From CAYTPI01 sp964439625 (GTDB lineage: Bacteria; Chloroflexota; Anaerolineae; Aggregatilineales; UBA3940): 64,000 nucleotides of DNA. Both the position numbers and the translations under genes were made by a program. Within the stretch, counting starts at the first letter, position 1. Every line of letters starts with the position of its first letter. Positions 24,903 to 34,419 of the stretch are shown one piece after another. The stretch covers positions 62,001 through 126,000 of the forward strand of contig CAYTPI010000008.1 of assembly GCA_964439625.1 (NCBI GenBank), read 5' to 3'. The notes under the pieces are model-generated. The model was given only the letters and a program-made list of their open reading frames with translations. It made no database searches and was not told where the DNA came from.

Positions 24903-25481
24903 ATGGCACAAGCACTTAGCCACTTTTTCAACCGCCTCGACGGTTCACAGCGCCTATCTAAAGATACTATTATCTCTGCAATCGAACAGGATGAGGCTGT
25001 ATTTCAAGGGCTAATTGAATCACTATATTCGCCAGACCCACAAGTATGTATCTCTGCAGCGGCTGTCCTTGGTAAACTTCGTGACCGCCGTGCTATCGGC
25101 CCCTTGTCAGATATTGTCGCAGATGACAGTCAATTTGAAGCAACCCGCCATGTCGCTGCCCGCTCATTAAGGCGCATCGCACATAATGCACTGTTCGGCA
25201 ATAACCCTGGTGAGAAGCATTTTAAGGCCAAAAAAGAGATCGAACAGAAGAACCTACCAACATGGTTGTCTGAAGAATTAGAAGTGCTTGCCACGTTGGC
25301 GGAAGATGCTGCCCCAGTCTGGTGGCTCTCTGGTGGTGAAGGCACTATGCTGTATGCGCCTACCCCTGATATAGAAGCTATCAACCGAGAACGCCTACCG
25401 AAGTGGCTTGAATTATCCGCCGATGAAATCGCTTCATTAAACTACCGTCAAAGCGATCTACCCAATTGGCTTGGCATCTAG
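24903..25481 (+). CDS. HEAT-repeat protein
   Basis: 192 residues from the ATG at 24903, preferred over an upstream in-frame TTG because GAGGGG lies just before it. Residues about 25-95 carry two HEAT/PBS-lyase-type repeats (VCISAAAVLGKLRDRRAIGP, HVAARSLRRIA). The rest contains LPTWLSEELEV and LPKWLELSADE, similar Leu-Pro-x-Trp-Leu motifs occurring three times (the third is LPNWLGI at the C-terminus). No enzymatic motif; probably a binding scaffold. Its end overlaps rqcH by 4 bp. Confidence 0.65.
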   Translation: MAQALSHFFNRLDGSQRLSKDTIISAIEQDEAVFQGLIESLYSPDPQVCISAAAVLGKLRDRRAIGPLSDIVADDSQFEATRHVAARSLRRIAHNALFGNNPGEKHFKAKKEIEQKNLPTWLSEELEVLATLAEDAAPVWWLSGGEGTMLYAPTPDIEAINRERLPKWLELSADEIASLNYRQSDLPNWLGI

Positions 25482-27175
25482 TTCTTACTTGGCTTTACTA
25501 GCAAGGTCTCTTCATTACGATATGTGACCATCCCTGGCCCAGCCCCCTTGATTGGGCGAACGTAACGTCTGCGCGTCACGTCAACTTCAACACGGCCATC
25601 GTTTCGTAAACTTGAATAAAAGGCGGCCATTCTGGCTGCTTGTTCAATGACGTCATCCGGAATGGGCCTGCCATCGTCTTTAATAAGCACATGGCTACCC
25701 GGCACACCGCGAGCGTGCAGCCAGAGATCGTTACCGTTGGAACGCTCAGATATCAGCTTTTGGTTCTGTTGTGCGTTGCGTCCAACGAAAACGACAAAAC
25801 CATCGCCCAGTGTAAAACGCCGAATTCCAGGACGCCCACCACGTGGGGCCATAATATGACGACCTCGCCAATACCCACCCTTTTGCAATGCTTCACGTAC
25901 TTCATCGATCTCAGGCCAGCTTTCGGCAAGGTCAAGGTCAGTCGAAATTTGCTCAAGGTAGAACACCTCCCACTTTGCTTTAGCAACCAGCTTTGGCAGG
26001 TTAGCGGCGGCACTCTTAGCCTTTTCGTATTTGTCGAAGTATTTTTTGGCGTTTTCGCCGGAGGTTAGCTCTGGATCAATTGTTATTTTGAACAGTGGGC
26101 CATCAATATCGTACTGTGCCTCGATTGTACTTGTGCCTGGTGGTAAGGTAGGGGCGTAGGCGAGTACGAGCTCACCCATTTTACGATATTCTTCAATTTT
26201 TTCTTGATCAACTTGCTGCCGATCTAAGGAAAACAACTTTCCTCGTAACCTGTCCAGAGCGCCATCAAGCTGAACACGTACTGTTTCCTTGGCGCGGTCG
26301 TATGTTTCGATGCCAACAGGCGCACCGAAGTATAGAGCCATGGCTTCACTGATGGTAGAAACTGACTGTGTTTCTTCCAGAAATGACAATGCATAGGGTG
26401 CGAACGCTTTGTAGCCATCGCGTTCCGGTGCGGGTGCCACGTTGACTAGCCATTGTCCTCCCTCAAAATCTGCAAGGATGTCTGCAAAAACATCGTACAC
26501 ATCAGTCGGCTTGACGGATGCAGCCGGTGCCTCAGCATCATGACCTGCGCGGAAAACAATCTCACGGGCAAACAGAGGGCTCATACCTGCAATATTGTTG
26601 ACCAGGGCCCGCCAAGCTGGGCCGTCCTTTGCCTCGGCAAGGTAACTACCAATTGCATCTAACGTAACTGTTTCTGGGGCTGTTTTTTGTTGGGGTGGTG
26701 GCGGTATATATTTGTGACCTGGCTGTGTGACCCGGTAACGGTTTTGAGCTGCCTTAACACGCTTGATGCTGTCGAGAACATCACCGCCAACCGTCAGGAT
26801 GATATTTGAGCGCTTACCCATTAACTCGACGATCAGTGTTGTATCGCCCTCTTCGCCGACAAAATCGAACTCAATAATGCGCTCCCACGGTGGCTGGCGC
26901 ACTGTCACTAATGTAGCCCCTTTCACGTATTTGCGTAGTAGCAAACCCAGTGGCGACGGTTTATCTTGCCCACGCCGGAGTTTATCAGGCGTCAGTAAAC
27001 AGCGGGCCTGCTTTGGGTCAGCGGATATGAGCAGGTAGTGCCTTCGCCGGTTGCCATAGACTTCAAAACCGACCGCTAAAGGGCCGACTTCAAGTGTTTG
27101 CTGCACGCGCCCGGTGACTATTGTTTCATTGAATTCATCAAGCAGGCAGGCGATAGTTGGCGCATCGACGTACAC
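25478..27175 (-). CDS. rqcH: RqcH/NFACT-family ribosome quality-control protein
   Basis: 565 residues. The N-terminal NFACT-N (FbpA) domain has IVELMGKRSNIILT. A helix-hairpin-helix and coiled-coil middle section (about 290-430) follows. The C-terminal NFACT-R (DUF814) domain contains NDLWLHARGVPGSHVLIK. In Bacillus, RqcH binds stalled 50S subunits and directs alanine tailing with tRNA-Ala. The start is GTG at 27175, with GAGGAG six to eleven bases upstream. Sometimes annotated as fibronectin-binding protein; that name reflects older work. Confidence 0.9.
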   Translation of the reverse strand: MYVDAPTIACLLDEFNETIVTGRVQQTLEVGPLAVGFEVYGNRRRHYLLISADPKQARCLLTPDKLRRGQDKPSPLGLLLRKYVKGATLVTVRQPPWERIIEFDFVGEEGDTTLIVELMGKRSNIILTVGGDVLDSIKRVKAAQNRYRVTQPGHKYIPPPPQQKTAPETVTLDAIGSYLAEAKDGPAWRALVNNIAGMSPLFAREIVFRAGHDAEAPAASVKPTDVYDVFADILADFEGGQWLVNVAPAPERDGYKAFAPYALSFLEETQSVSTISEAMALYFGAPVGIETYDRAKETVRVQLDGALDRLRGKLFSLDRQQVDQEKIEEYRKMGELVLAYAPTLPPGTSTIEAQYDIDGPLFKITIDPELTSGENAKKYFDKYEKAKSAAANLPKLVAKAKWEVFYLEQISTDLDLAESWPEIDEVREALQKGGYWRGRHIMAPRGGRPGIRRFTLGDGFVVFVGRNAQQNQKLISERSNGNDLWLHARGVPGSHVLIKDDGRPIPDDVIEQAARMAAFYSSLRNDGRVEVDVTRRRYVRPIKGAGPGMVTYRNEETLLVKPSKN

Positions 27176-27194
27176 GGTCGCTCCTCTTTCTAAA

Positions 27195-27223
27195 TTGTTT
27201 CCGACAAAGACTTTAGCTACAAT
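27195..27223 (+). promoter_or_regulatory. candidate promoter for the Ste24-like protease gene
   Basis: TTGTTT, a 17-bp spacer and TACAAT. The -10 is good, the -35 matches only in its TTG. It lies in the 66-bp gap between the divergent rqcH and protease genes. Confidence 0.35.
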
Positions 27224-27241
27224 GACGCGGTGTTAACCTAG

Positions 27242-28447
27242 TTGAGTGTACAAACAAATATCCCCATGAGCGACGTCTTAGAAGCAAAGTCCCTTAAAAC
27301 AGATAATTCCATAGACGATATCCCTACGCTTGACCCTGAACGTCAGCAAACAGCGCAGGAATATGCACGCATCCGGCGGCGGCTGTCATTGGCAGGATTG
27401 GTGTTCGGTGGGTTCTATGTGATCGTGTGGCTGTTGTTCGGTTTGAATCTGAGTCTCCAGAGTTTGATCGCCGGATACACCCGCAACCCTTACGTTGCGA
27501 TTGTGGCCTTTGCCGTTTTATTCAGCCTACCCTATTCGATGCTCAATGCCCCAGTGAATTTCTACTCCGGCTATGTGCTGCCGCATAAGTACGAGCAGAG
27601 TAACCAAACACTGTCCGAGTGGTTGCTTGATCAGACCAAAGGGTTGGTTATTTCAGGTGTATTAGGTCTGATTGTACTTGAAGTACTTTACCTGCTGCTC
27701 CGAGCGGCCCCCAACCTTTGGTGGTTGTATATGGCAGGGGTGCTGCTCTTGTTCACGGTGGTATTGTCGAACTTGGCACCCATTTTGATCATGCCTTTGT
27801 TCTTCAAGTTCACGCCGTTGGATGATGAAGACCTAACCCAGCGGCTGGTACGCCTTGCCAAACAGGCTGGGACAAACGTCAAGGGTGTGTTTCGCTTTGA
27901 TATGTCGAGCAAGACCAAAAGCGCGAACGCTGCCTTGACAGGGATTGGCTCAACGCGCCGTATTATTCTCGGTGACACGCTCTTGGATGAGTTTACCAAT
28001 GATGAAATCGAGACGGTGTTAGCCCATGAACTCGGGCACCATGTAAATAAGGATATTCCGACAGGGATCGCAATCAACACAGCGTTGACGGTGGTTAGTT
28101 TCTACGCTGCACACTTAATTCTCCGTTTTGGTGTCGCCCAACTGGGGCTAGAAACGATTGCCGACCCGGCAGGTTTGCCGCTGCTTGCGGTTGCTACAGG
28201 CATCATCGGTTTGTTAGCTATGCCGCTTGGCAATGCGTATTCACGCTGGCGTGAGCGGCGCGCTGATCACTATGCGCTTGAAACAACCCGTAAGCCAGAG
28301 GCGTTCGCCAATGCGATGACCCGGCTTGCCAACCAGAACCTCGCGGATGCCACACCAGAGCGCTGGGTCGTTGTATTATTGTATTCTCATCCGCCTATTA
28401 ATGAGCGTGTTGCCGCCGCACACGCCTTCAGCGAAAGTATGACCTGA
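27242..28447 (+). CDS. M48-family (Ste24/HtpX-like) membrane metalloprotease
   Basis: 401 residues with several membrane segments. The N-terminal part has the Ste24-type pattern HKYEQSNQTLSEWLLDQ. The zinc site is LAHELGHHVNKD (near 260) with the distal glutamate region RWRERRADHYALE. Such enzymes act in membrane protein quality control or process prenylated or secreted peptides. Two starts are possible: TTG at 27242 (used here) and ATG at 27266; neither has a clear ribosome-binding site. The wecB gene follows after 4 bp. Confidence 0.87.
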   Translation: MSVQTNIPMSDVLEAKSLKTDNSIDDIPTLDPERQQTAQEYARIRRRLSLAGLVFGGFYVIVWLLFGLNLSLQSLIAGYTRNPYVAIVAFAVLFSLPYSMLNAPVNFYSGYVLPHKYEQSNQTLSEWLLDQTKGLVISGVLGLIVLEVLYLLLRAAPNLWWLYMAGVLLLFTVVLSNLAPILIMPLFFKFTPLDDEDLTQRLVRLAKQAGTNVKGVFRFDMSSKTKSANAALTGIGSTRRIILGDTLLDEFTNDEIETVLAHELGHHVNKDIPTGIAINTALTVVSFYAAHLILRFGVAQLGLETIADPAGLPLLAVATGIIGLLAMPLGNAYSRWRERRADHYALETTRKPEAFANAMTRLANQNLADATPERWVVVLLYSHPPINERVAAAHAFSESMT

Positions 28448-28451
28448 CCGC

Positions 28452-29555
28452 ATGTCTCACATTCTATTGATCTTTGGTACGCGCCCAGAAGCGATTAAGA
28501 TGGCACCTTTAGTGCGAACCTTACAGACCGACTCGCGCTTTAATGTTACGATGTGTGTCACAGCACAGCACCGTGAAATGCTTGATCAAGTATTGGACTG
28601 GTTCGAGATTAGACCAGACTATGACCTCGACCTGATGCGGCCCAACCAGACGTTGGCTGGTATCACAGCGCGGGCGATCAATGGTATCTCTGAAATTATC
28701 GCAGAAGTTAACCCAGATGCCGTGTTAGTTCAAGGTGATACAACGACTGCCATGACAGGCGCGCTGGCAGGTTTCTACAATCGGGTAAAGGTTGGGCATG
28801 TTGAAGCAGGCCTCCGAACCGATGATATTTACAATCCATTCCCTGAAGAAGTCAACCGTCGGCTAATCAGTGTGATTGGCAATTATCATTTTGCACCGAC
28901 TAAGACAGCGGAGCGTGCTCTACTGCGTGAGGGGACTAATCCAAATACCGTCTATGTTGTCGGAAATACAGTCATTGATGCGCTTCACTGGACTGTTTCT
29001 AAGGAGCACAACCTACCCACAACGATACCGCTGCCACAGGCAGACGAAAAGCTCATCATGATCACGGCACACCGCCGCGAAAGTTTTGGCATTGGCTTCG
29101 AGGCAATGTGCAAGGCCTTTTTACAGATCGCGGAAAACCACAAAAATGCTCGCTTGGTCTACCCCGTTCACTTGAACCCCAACGTGCAAGAGCCTGTCCA
29201 CCGGATACTAAGTGGGTCGGATAGGATTCACTTACTGGACCCCCTACCATACCCTGATTTTGCCCATTTGATGGCGCGTGCAGACATCATTTTAACGGAT
29301 TCGGGTGGTATCCAAGAAGAAGCCCCTTCGCTTGGAAAGCCAGTCATTGTAATGCGCACCACCACTGAACGACCCGAAGCCGTTGAAGCTGGGGTCGCGA
29401 AGTTAGTTGGGACAGATGCAGATACAATCGTTGAAGCTGTGTCTGAGCTGCTAACTGATCAGAATGCTTATGATGCAATGGCAAATGCGGTGTCACCGTT
29501 TGGTGATGGCACAACTTCGCGCCAGATTGCTGATATTCTAGCGGAAGCGCTCTAA
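28452..29555 (+). CDS. wecB: UDP-N-acetylglucosamine 2-epimerase (non-hydrolysing)
   Basis: 367 residues, normal length. Family motifs: IFGTRPEAIKMAPLVRTL, VQGDTTTAMTGALAG, GHVEAGLRTDDIYNPFPEE, TAHRRESFG and LTDSGGIQEEAP. The enzyme converts UDP-GlcNAc to UDP-ManNAc for cell-surface polysaccharide. It starts 4 bp after the protease gene. Its 3' end overlaps convergent tsaE by 18 bp. Confidence 0.95.
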   Translation: MSHILLIFGTRPEAIKMAPLVRTLQTDSRFNVTMCVTAQHREMLDQVLDWFEIRPDYDLDLMRPNQTLAGITARAINGISEIIAEVNPDAVLVQGDTTTAMTGALAGFYNRVKVGHVEAGLRTDDIYNPFPEEVNRRLISVIGNYHFAPTKTAERALLREGTNPNTVYVVGNTVIDALHWTVSKEHNLPTTIPLPQADEKLIMITAHRRESFGIGFEAMCKAFLQIAENHKNARLVYPVHLNPNVQEPVHRILSGSDRIHLLDPLPYPDFAHLMARADIILTDSGGIQEEAPSLGKPVIVMRTTTERPEAVEAGVAKLVGTDADTIVEAVSELLTDQNAYDAMANAVSPFGDGTTSRQIADILAEAL

Positions 29556-30008
29556 CGATGACGTCAGTTGTACAGCCGCCTCGCCGGTGGGGTTGAATTC
29601 AAACGCTCGGCTGGTGTCTGAGAGCTGCGTAATCGTAATCCACAGGCGTTCGGTCGGCAGAACAGTTTTGATGCGTTCTGGCCACTCAATCACAACAACC
29701 CCAGTTGGATCATCGAGGATATCGGCAAACCCTAGCGACCAAACGTCATTGCTATTTTCCAGACGATAACAATCTATGTGATAGAAACGGTTTGTATCAC
29801 TTGGGCGTTGGTAAATGTTGACTAGCCCGAAAGTTGGGCTGGTCGGATGATCATCGCTCCCCCAGCCCAGAGCAAGCCCACGGGTCAGGTGCGTTTTCCC
29901 AGCCCCTAAGGTGCCCGCTAAGCAAATCACCTGGCCTGTCTTTAATTGTTGTCCTAGCTGTCTGCCAAGTTGAAGGGTCTCTTCCATAGATATCGTTTGT
30001 ATAATCAC
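29538..30008 (-). CDS. tsaE: TsaE, ATPase of tRNA t6A synthesis
   Basis: 156 residues. P-loop CLAGTLGAGKTHLTRGLALG, then TSPTFGLVNIY, HIDCYRLE and VVIEWPERI, the standard TsaE order. It works with TsaB and TsaD to make threonylcarbamoyladenosine at A37 of ANN-decoding tRNAs. Starts with GTG at 30008; an in-frame ATG at 29987 is an alternative. Confidence 0.93.
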   Translation of the reverse strand: MIIQTISMEETLQLGRQLGQQLKTGQVICLAGTLGAGKTHLTRGLALGWGSDDHPTSPTFGLVNIYQRPSDTNRFYHIDCYRLENSNDVWSLGFADILDDPTGVVVIEWPERIKTVLPTERLWITITQLSDTSRAFEFNPTGEAAVQLTSSLERFR

Positions 30009-30029
30009 CTGATCGCCTTTTCACCCGCT

Positions 30030-30059
30030 TTGACGCCTCTTAAACGGACACGCTATACT
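30030..30059 (+). promoter_or_regulatory. sigma-70-type promoter of citrate synthase
   Basis: TTGACG, an 18-bp spacer and TATACT. The predicted start near 30066 gives a leader of about 60 nt; the gene's ribosome-binding site is AAAGGAT at 30111-30117. Confidence 0.6.
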
Positions 30060-30126
30060 TCAAACCACAAGACACTGACATAGAATATATTAATAACCCC
30101 TCATATGAGAAAAGGATAAGCTACAC

Positions 30127-31260
30127 ATGTCTGCAACTACCAAAGGTCTCGAGGGCATCGTAATCGGCGAGACACGCTTGAGTAAGGTTAACGGTGAAAT
30201 CGGGAAACTGACTTATAGTGGCTACAATATTATGGACCTTGCCGAGCATGCTCTGTTTGAAGAAGTCATTTACCTATTGTGGAATAAGAGGTTACCAAAT
30301 CAAAGTGAGTTTGATGTCTTCACCGCAGAACTCCGTGCGAACCAAAGCCTGAACCCCACGATAATCACCATGATGAAATCTTTTCCGAAAGATGCTCACC
30401 CAATGGCTGTATTGCGGACGGTTGTCTCTGCGCTTGGTTTGTTCGATGCCTATGCAGAGAACACTAGCCTAGAAGCAAACTTACGCAAAGCCACCAAACT
30501 GACCGCCGTCATGGGAACAATTATTGCTGCTTGGGAGCGCATTCGCAATGGGCAGGAGCCGATTGCGCCAGATGAGAACCTTAACCTTGCTGAAGATTTT
30601 CTGAAGATGCTCAAGGGAGAAGCCGCAACGGAGGCAGAAATCCGCGCTATTAACACGTATCTGGTGCTGCTTGCCGACCATGGGGTTAACGCATCCACCT
30701 TTACATCTCGTGTTGTCACCTCTACGCTCAGCGATATGTACTCCGCTATTACTGGTGCTATTGGCGCTCTGAAGGGCCCAGCCCATGGTGGTGCGAACCA
30801 GAAGGCGATGGAGCAGTTCATGGAGATTGGCTCCTTGGAGAATGCGCAGTCGTGGTTTGAGCATGCCATGGAAAATAAGATTCGTATTATGGGAATTGGT
30901 CACCGTGTGTACAAGGCTGAAGATCCGCGCGGCACCGTCTTGCGCGAACGTGCTCGTGCTATCGCTCAAGCTGGCGAGAGTAAGTGGTTCGATATTGCAT
31001 ATAAAATCGAAGAACTTTCTCGTCAGAATGACTTTTTTGTTGATCGTAATTTGTACCCCAATGTAGACTATTATTCTGCAATTGTGCTGCGCTCTAGTGG
31101 CATTGAAGTTGACCAGTTTACGCCATTGTTTGCTATGAGCCGCGTTGCGGGTTGGTGTGCCCACGTTATTGAGCAATGGGCAGACAATCGTTTGATCCGC
31201 CCGCGGGCTGAATATGTTGGCCCGATGGACCTTGAATGGACACCCATCTCAGAGCGCTAA
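30127..31260 (+). CDS. gltA: citrate synthase
   Basis: 377 residues, the length of the Gram-positive/archaeal type I enzyme. Catalytic regions are intact: LKGPAHGGANQKAM, IMGIGHRVYKAEDPRG and the aspartate in NLYPNVDYYSAIV. It condenses oxaloacetate with acetyl-CoA. A 2-methylcitrate synthase cannot be excluded from sequence alone, but no prp genes are nearby. It is monocistronic, with its own promoter and terminator. Confidence 0.94.
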   Translation: MSATTKGLEGIVIGETRLSKVNGEIGKLTYSGYNIMDLAEHALFEEVIYLLWNKRLPNQSEFDVFTAELRANQSLNPTIITMMKSFPKDAHPMAVLRTVVSALGLFDAYAENTSLEANLRKATKLTAVMGTIIAAWERIRNGQEPIAPDENLNLAEDFLKMLKGEAATEAEIRAINTYLVLLADHGVNASTFTSRVVTSTLSDMYSAITGAIGALKGPAHGGANQKAMEQFMEIGSLENAQSWFEHAMENKIRIMGIGHRVYKAEDPRGTVLRERARAIAQAGESKWFDIAYKIEELSRQNDFFVDRNLYPNVDYYSAIVLRSSGIEVDQFTPLFAMSRVAGWCAHVIEQWADNRLIRPRAEYVGPMDLEWTPISER

Positions 31261-31277
31261 ATTTAGTATCTTTTCTT

Positions 31278-31310
31278 GGCACCTGTGGGAATACTTGCAG
31301 GTGTCTTTTT
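31278..31310 (+). terminator. Rho-independent terminator of citrate synthase
   Basis: An 8-bp stem (GGCACCTG with CAGGTGTC, one G-T pair) and a 12-nt loop are followed by TTTTT, 17 bp after the stop codon. Confidence 0.8.
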
Positions 31311-31341
31311 GTTTATGTGAACTGCCTCGCAGGAGTAGGCA

Positions 31342-31917
31342 ATGAACGCATGGCTTGAGCGCAATCGAATTTTAATCCTTAGTCTAATTGGCTTATTGCT
31401 TCTGGGTGTTCTTAGCTTGTTTGTTATTCGTTGGCGTCCACCTGAACCCATCGTCATCGAGCCACCTGCACCAACCTCGACGCCTGGCCCTGTGCAGATA
31501 TATGTCAGTGGGGCCGTGCTGGCGCCTGGCGTTTATGAACTACCGGTGGACAGCATCGCGGAAGTAGCGATTGAAGCTGCTGGGGGCGCGGCACCGGAAG
31601 CTGATTTAAACTTGGTTAACTTGGCGCAATCACTCGAAGATGGCGAGCAAATTTATGTACCAGTGGTGGGTGAAGTACCGTCACCAGCTGTTATCAGTGA
31701 GGCGGCAGAGGTAGAAGCAGGCGGTGTGGTCAATATCAATACGGCTGATCAGGCTGCGCTAGAGACGCTGCCAGGCATTGGCCCTGCACTAGCAGAACGC
31801 ATCATCAATTACCGTGAAGAGAACGGCAACTTTGAGTCAATTGAGGCGCTCAAGAACGTTTCTGGGATTGGACCTGCTACACTCAGTGAGATTCGTAATC
31901 AGATCACAGTAGAATAA
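31342..31917 (+). CDS. comEA: ComEA-like DNA-binding competence protein
   Basis: 191 residues. One N-terminal membrane anchor (about 10-30), a Pro-rich linker, a SLBB-type domain (VQIYVSGAVLAPGVYELP) and a C-terminal pair of helix-hairpin-helix motifs (VNINTADQAALETLPGIGPA, FESIEALKNVSGIGPATL). ComEA binds incoming DNA outside the membrane during transformation; no comEC is in this window. The ATG is preceded by GCAGGAGTAGGCA. Confidence 0.88.
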   Translation: MNAWLERNRILILSLIGLLLLGVLSLFVIRWRPPEPIVIEPPAPTSTPGPVQIYVSGAVLAPGVYELPVDSIAEVAIEAAGGAAPEADLNLVNLAQSLEDGEQIYVPVVGEVPSPAVISEAAEVEAGGVVNINTADQAALETLPGIGPALAERIINYREENGNFESIEALKNVSGIGPATLSEIRNQITVE

Positions 31918-31923
31918 CAGTTT

Positions 31924-32703
31924 ATGCCAGATATTAGCAGCACACAAAATGATCGAGTGAAATGGGTTCGCACCCTCCAAACACGTAGTCGTAACCGCCG
32001 AAAAGAGAAAGTTTTTATTGTCGAAGGCGGCAATCTAATCGATGAGGCACTACAGGCGGAGGCAGTATTTAAGGAGATTTTCGTCACAGCAGATTACACC
32101 GAAGCAAACTTACAGCAGATGGAAACCATTGTTAACTTGGGGTTAGAACCCTTGAGCGTGACACCAGATGTACTCAGTGCCATGAGTGATACACAGTCGC
32201 CACAAGGCATTCTGGCGGTATTAGAGGTCTTTGACCCACCATTAGATGACGACATTGATTTTGCTTTGATCATAGATGGCATAAGCGACCCTGGTAATAT
32301 GGGCACTATTATGCGGGCTGCCGTTGGTGCTGGTGTCACGATGATGTATGTGACGACAGGGACGGTTGATATCTATAATCCGAAAGTTGTACGAAGTGCG
32401 GCAGGAGCGCATTTTCGGTTGCCAATACGCCGTGGTAGTTGGGAGCGTGCTCAGAGTATGCTTGCTCAACATGTTGTCTTCCTTGCAGACTCTGGTGGTG
32501 GTGCTAACTATTTTGACGTGGATTGGGTTCAACCATCAGCCTTAATTGTCAGTGAGGAGGCCCATGGCCCATCTGCTGAAGCTCGAAAAGCTGCTCATGC
32601 GTATGTCTCGATACCAATGCCGGGTGGCATTGAATCGCTAAATGTTAGCATTGCTACGGGCATTCTGCTGTTTGAGCGTGTTCGCCAGACCCATCAATCG
32701 TAG
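31924..32703 (+). CDS. TrmH/SpoU-family RNA 2'-O-methyltransferase
   Basis: 259 residues. An N-terminal substrate-binding domain (TRSRNRRKEKVFIVEGGNLI) precedes the SPOUT knot with LIIDGISDPGNMGTIMRAA, ALIVSEEAHGPS and the C-terminal IPMPGGIESLNVSIATGILL. It probably methylates a ribose in 23S rRNA or a tRNA; the exact site is not readable. It follows comEA by 6 bp and precedes the DUF711 gene by 12 bp. Confidence 0.9.
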   Translation: MPDISSTQNDRVKWVRTLQTRSRNRRKEKVFIVEGGNLIDEALQAEAVFKEIFVTADYTEANLQQMETIVNLGLEPLSVTPDVLSAMSDTQSPQGILAVLEVFDPPLDDDIDFALIIDGISDPGNMGTIMRAAVGAGVTMMYVTTGTVDIYNPKVVRSAAGAHFRLPIRRGSWERAQSMLAQHVVFLADSGGGANYFDVDWVQPSALIVSEEAHGPSAEARKAAHAYVSIPMPGGIESLNVSIATGILLFERVRQTHQS

Positions 32704-32715
32704 AGGAGCAGGAGT

Positions 32716-33972
32716 ATGGATATTCGTTCGGTGACAGTTTTTGCTGACCTCACGTATCCGTTAGATACGAGTCTTATCGCCGAAGCAGGACAAGCTCTGC
32801 GCGAGGCGGCAGAAGCATTAGAAAAGGCTGGGTTTCCGGTTCAATCAAAGCGAATAGCGACACAACCTTTTCCAGAAATTCTTGCAGAGCAGGGCCCAAG
32901 TGTTGCCCTAGACCTTGCAAAAGATCTAGAAGCACTGTGTTTTGTCCATGAGATTGATTATGTATCTTTAGGGCCAGTACGACTTTCTGATGAAACGGCT
33001 TACACCGAGGTTGTTTCTGATATTTTGTCGGCATCAGAAAAGTTATTCGTCACGTTGGAAGTTGCTCATCCAGATGTAGGTGTTAGCCTGCCACGAATAC
33101 GGCGGGCTGCTCATATCGTTGTCAACATTGCAGAGATGAGTTCAGATGGCTTGACCTCACTGCGTTATGCTGCGACAGCCAACCTTGCCGCAGGAACGCC
33201 GTTCTTCCCTGCTGCTTACCACGCTGGCGGCCCTACGATGATCGCTGTCGCTGTTGAGACTGCTGGCCTAGCCCCAGAAGCAATTGGCGGGGCTAAGACA
33301 ATTGTTGAGGCCCAGCAGCGGTTAGCGAACTCAATCGAAACGTATGCACAGGAAATTGAAAAAGTCCTACGCCGTTCTCTGCGTGAATTTGACTATGGTT
33401 ACCTCGGTGCAGATTTTTCGATGGCCCCGTATCCTGCACCTATGCGCAGCTCTGGCGGCGCCTTGGAAGCCTTTGGGTTACCAGCGGTAGGTCATCAGGG
33501 GTCAGTTGCGGTTGCTGCATTCTTAGCAAGCGCCCTTGAGCAGGCAAATTTCAAACGAACTGGGCTAAATGGCCTGATGCTGCCCGTACTTGAAGATACG
33601 GTACTTGGTCAACGTGTGATGGAGGGTGTGCTGAGTATTTCAGATTTGCTGCTTTATTCCACGGTCTGTGGCACTGGTTTGGATACCATTCCAATTCCTG
33701 GGGATGTTACAGACGAGGCCGTCACTGCAATTATTTTAGATATGGCTACCTTGGCCCTACGCTTGGATAAGCCGCTAACTACTCGCTTGATGCCAATCCC
33801 AGGTAAGCAGGCTGGTGACCAAACCGCTTTTGCGTTTGAGTACTTCGCTAATACCGCGGTGATGGAGATTGATGGTGACCCATTACGGGGTCTATTAGCG
33901 GGAGACGAAACGGTCCCCCTCAGCCCTCGAGCTACTAACCAACCAAGGAGTACTCAGTCGGGCAGCGAATAG
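32716..33972 (+). CDS. DUF711 (UPF0210/PFL-related) family protein
   Basis: 418 residues, similar to DUF711 proteins, whose structures resemble glycyl-radical-enzyme relatives but lack known activity. Visible motifs are MDIRSVTVFADLTYPLD, PAPMRSSGGALEAFGLPAVG and GLMLPVLEDTVLGQRVMEG. Soluble, no signal peptide. The ATG is preceded by AGAGGAGCAGGAGT. Third gene of the comEA operon; a terminator follows. Confidence 0.78.
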   Translation: MDIRSVTVFADLTYPLDTSLIAEAGQALREAAEALEKAGFPVQSKRIATQPFPEILAEQGPSVALDLAKDLEALCFVHEIDYVSLGPVRLSDETAYTEVVSDILSASEKLFVTLEVAHPDVGVSLPRIRRAAHIVVNIAEMSSDGLTSLRYAATANLAAGTPFFPAAYHAGGPTMIAVAVETAGLAPEAIGGAKTIVEAQQRLANSIETYAQEIEKVLRRSLREFDYGYLGADFSMAPYPAPMRSSGGALEAFGLPAVGHQGSVAVAAFLASALEQANFKRTGLNGLMLPVLEDTVLGQRVMEGVLSISDLLLYSTVCGTGLDTIPIPGDVTDEAVTAIILDMATLALRLDKPLTTRLMPIPGKQAGDQTAFAFEYFANTAVMEIDGDPLRGLLAGDETVPLSPRATNQPRSTQSGSE

Positions 33973-33985
33973 TGATGGAAGCAAG

Positions 33986-34019
33986 AAGTCCCTTTCAACT
34001 TTTCTGAGAGGGACTTTTT
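33986..34019 (+). terminator. terminator, possibly bidirectional
   Basis: An 8-bp stem (AAGTCCCT with AGGGACTT, 15-nt loop) followed by a T-run on the plus strand. The minus strand after the stem is also pyrimidine-rich, so it may serve the convergent gene ending at 34029. Confidence 0.75.
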
Positions 34020-34028
34020 GCCAGATGC

Positions 34029-34289
34029 TCACGCGGCACTCGGTTGTTTCGTTTGGTCGAACGAGAGCCAATAATGTCCGGGTAGAACAGAGTTTGTCTC
34101 GAACAACAGAATGTCATTGACAGTTACCGGTGGCGTGGTATGCAGCCCTTCAAATAGGGTTGATGGGTGCATGTAGCAAATATTGGGTCTAACACCGAAC
34201 CTCTCGTAATATGCCTGCGCTGCTTTCTCCAACTCATCTTCTAAACTGTTGCCGATACGCGTATCAAACCAAAGCAAGCCATCTACCAT
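34029..34289 (-). CDS. small conserved-looking hypothetical protein
   Basis: 86 residues from the ATG at 34289, chosen because AGGGGAT lies seven bases upstream; a longer frame reaching into priA has no ribosome-binding site. The protein reads MVDGLLWFDTRIGNSLEDEL, then a predicted helix AAQAYYERFGVRPNICYMHP and a C-terminal LPGHYWLSF. No membrane segment and no motif I can assign. It is the last gene on the minus strand behind priA, 130 bp downstream. Confidence 0.55.
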   Translation of the reverse strand: MVDGLLWFDTRIGNSLEDELEKAAQAYYERFGVRPNICYMHPSTLFEGLHTTPPVTVNDILLFETNSVLPGHYWLSFDQTKQPSAA

Positions 34290-34419
34290 TATAAATCCCC
34301 TGCATATACTATCCCGACTCCAACTAAGCATATCATCAGCTTGTGCCATCTTCTGACACAAGTCTATTGGTAATGACAAGGCTATTTTAGAACAAACGTT
34401 CTCATTTCGCAATAGCAGC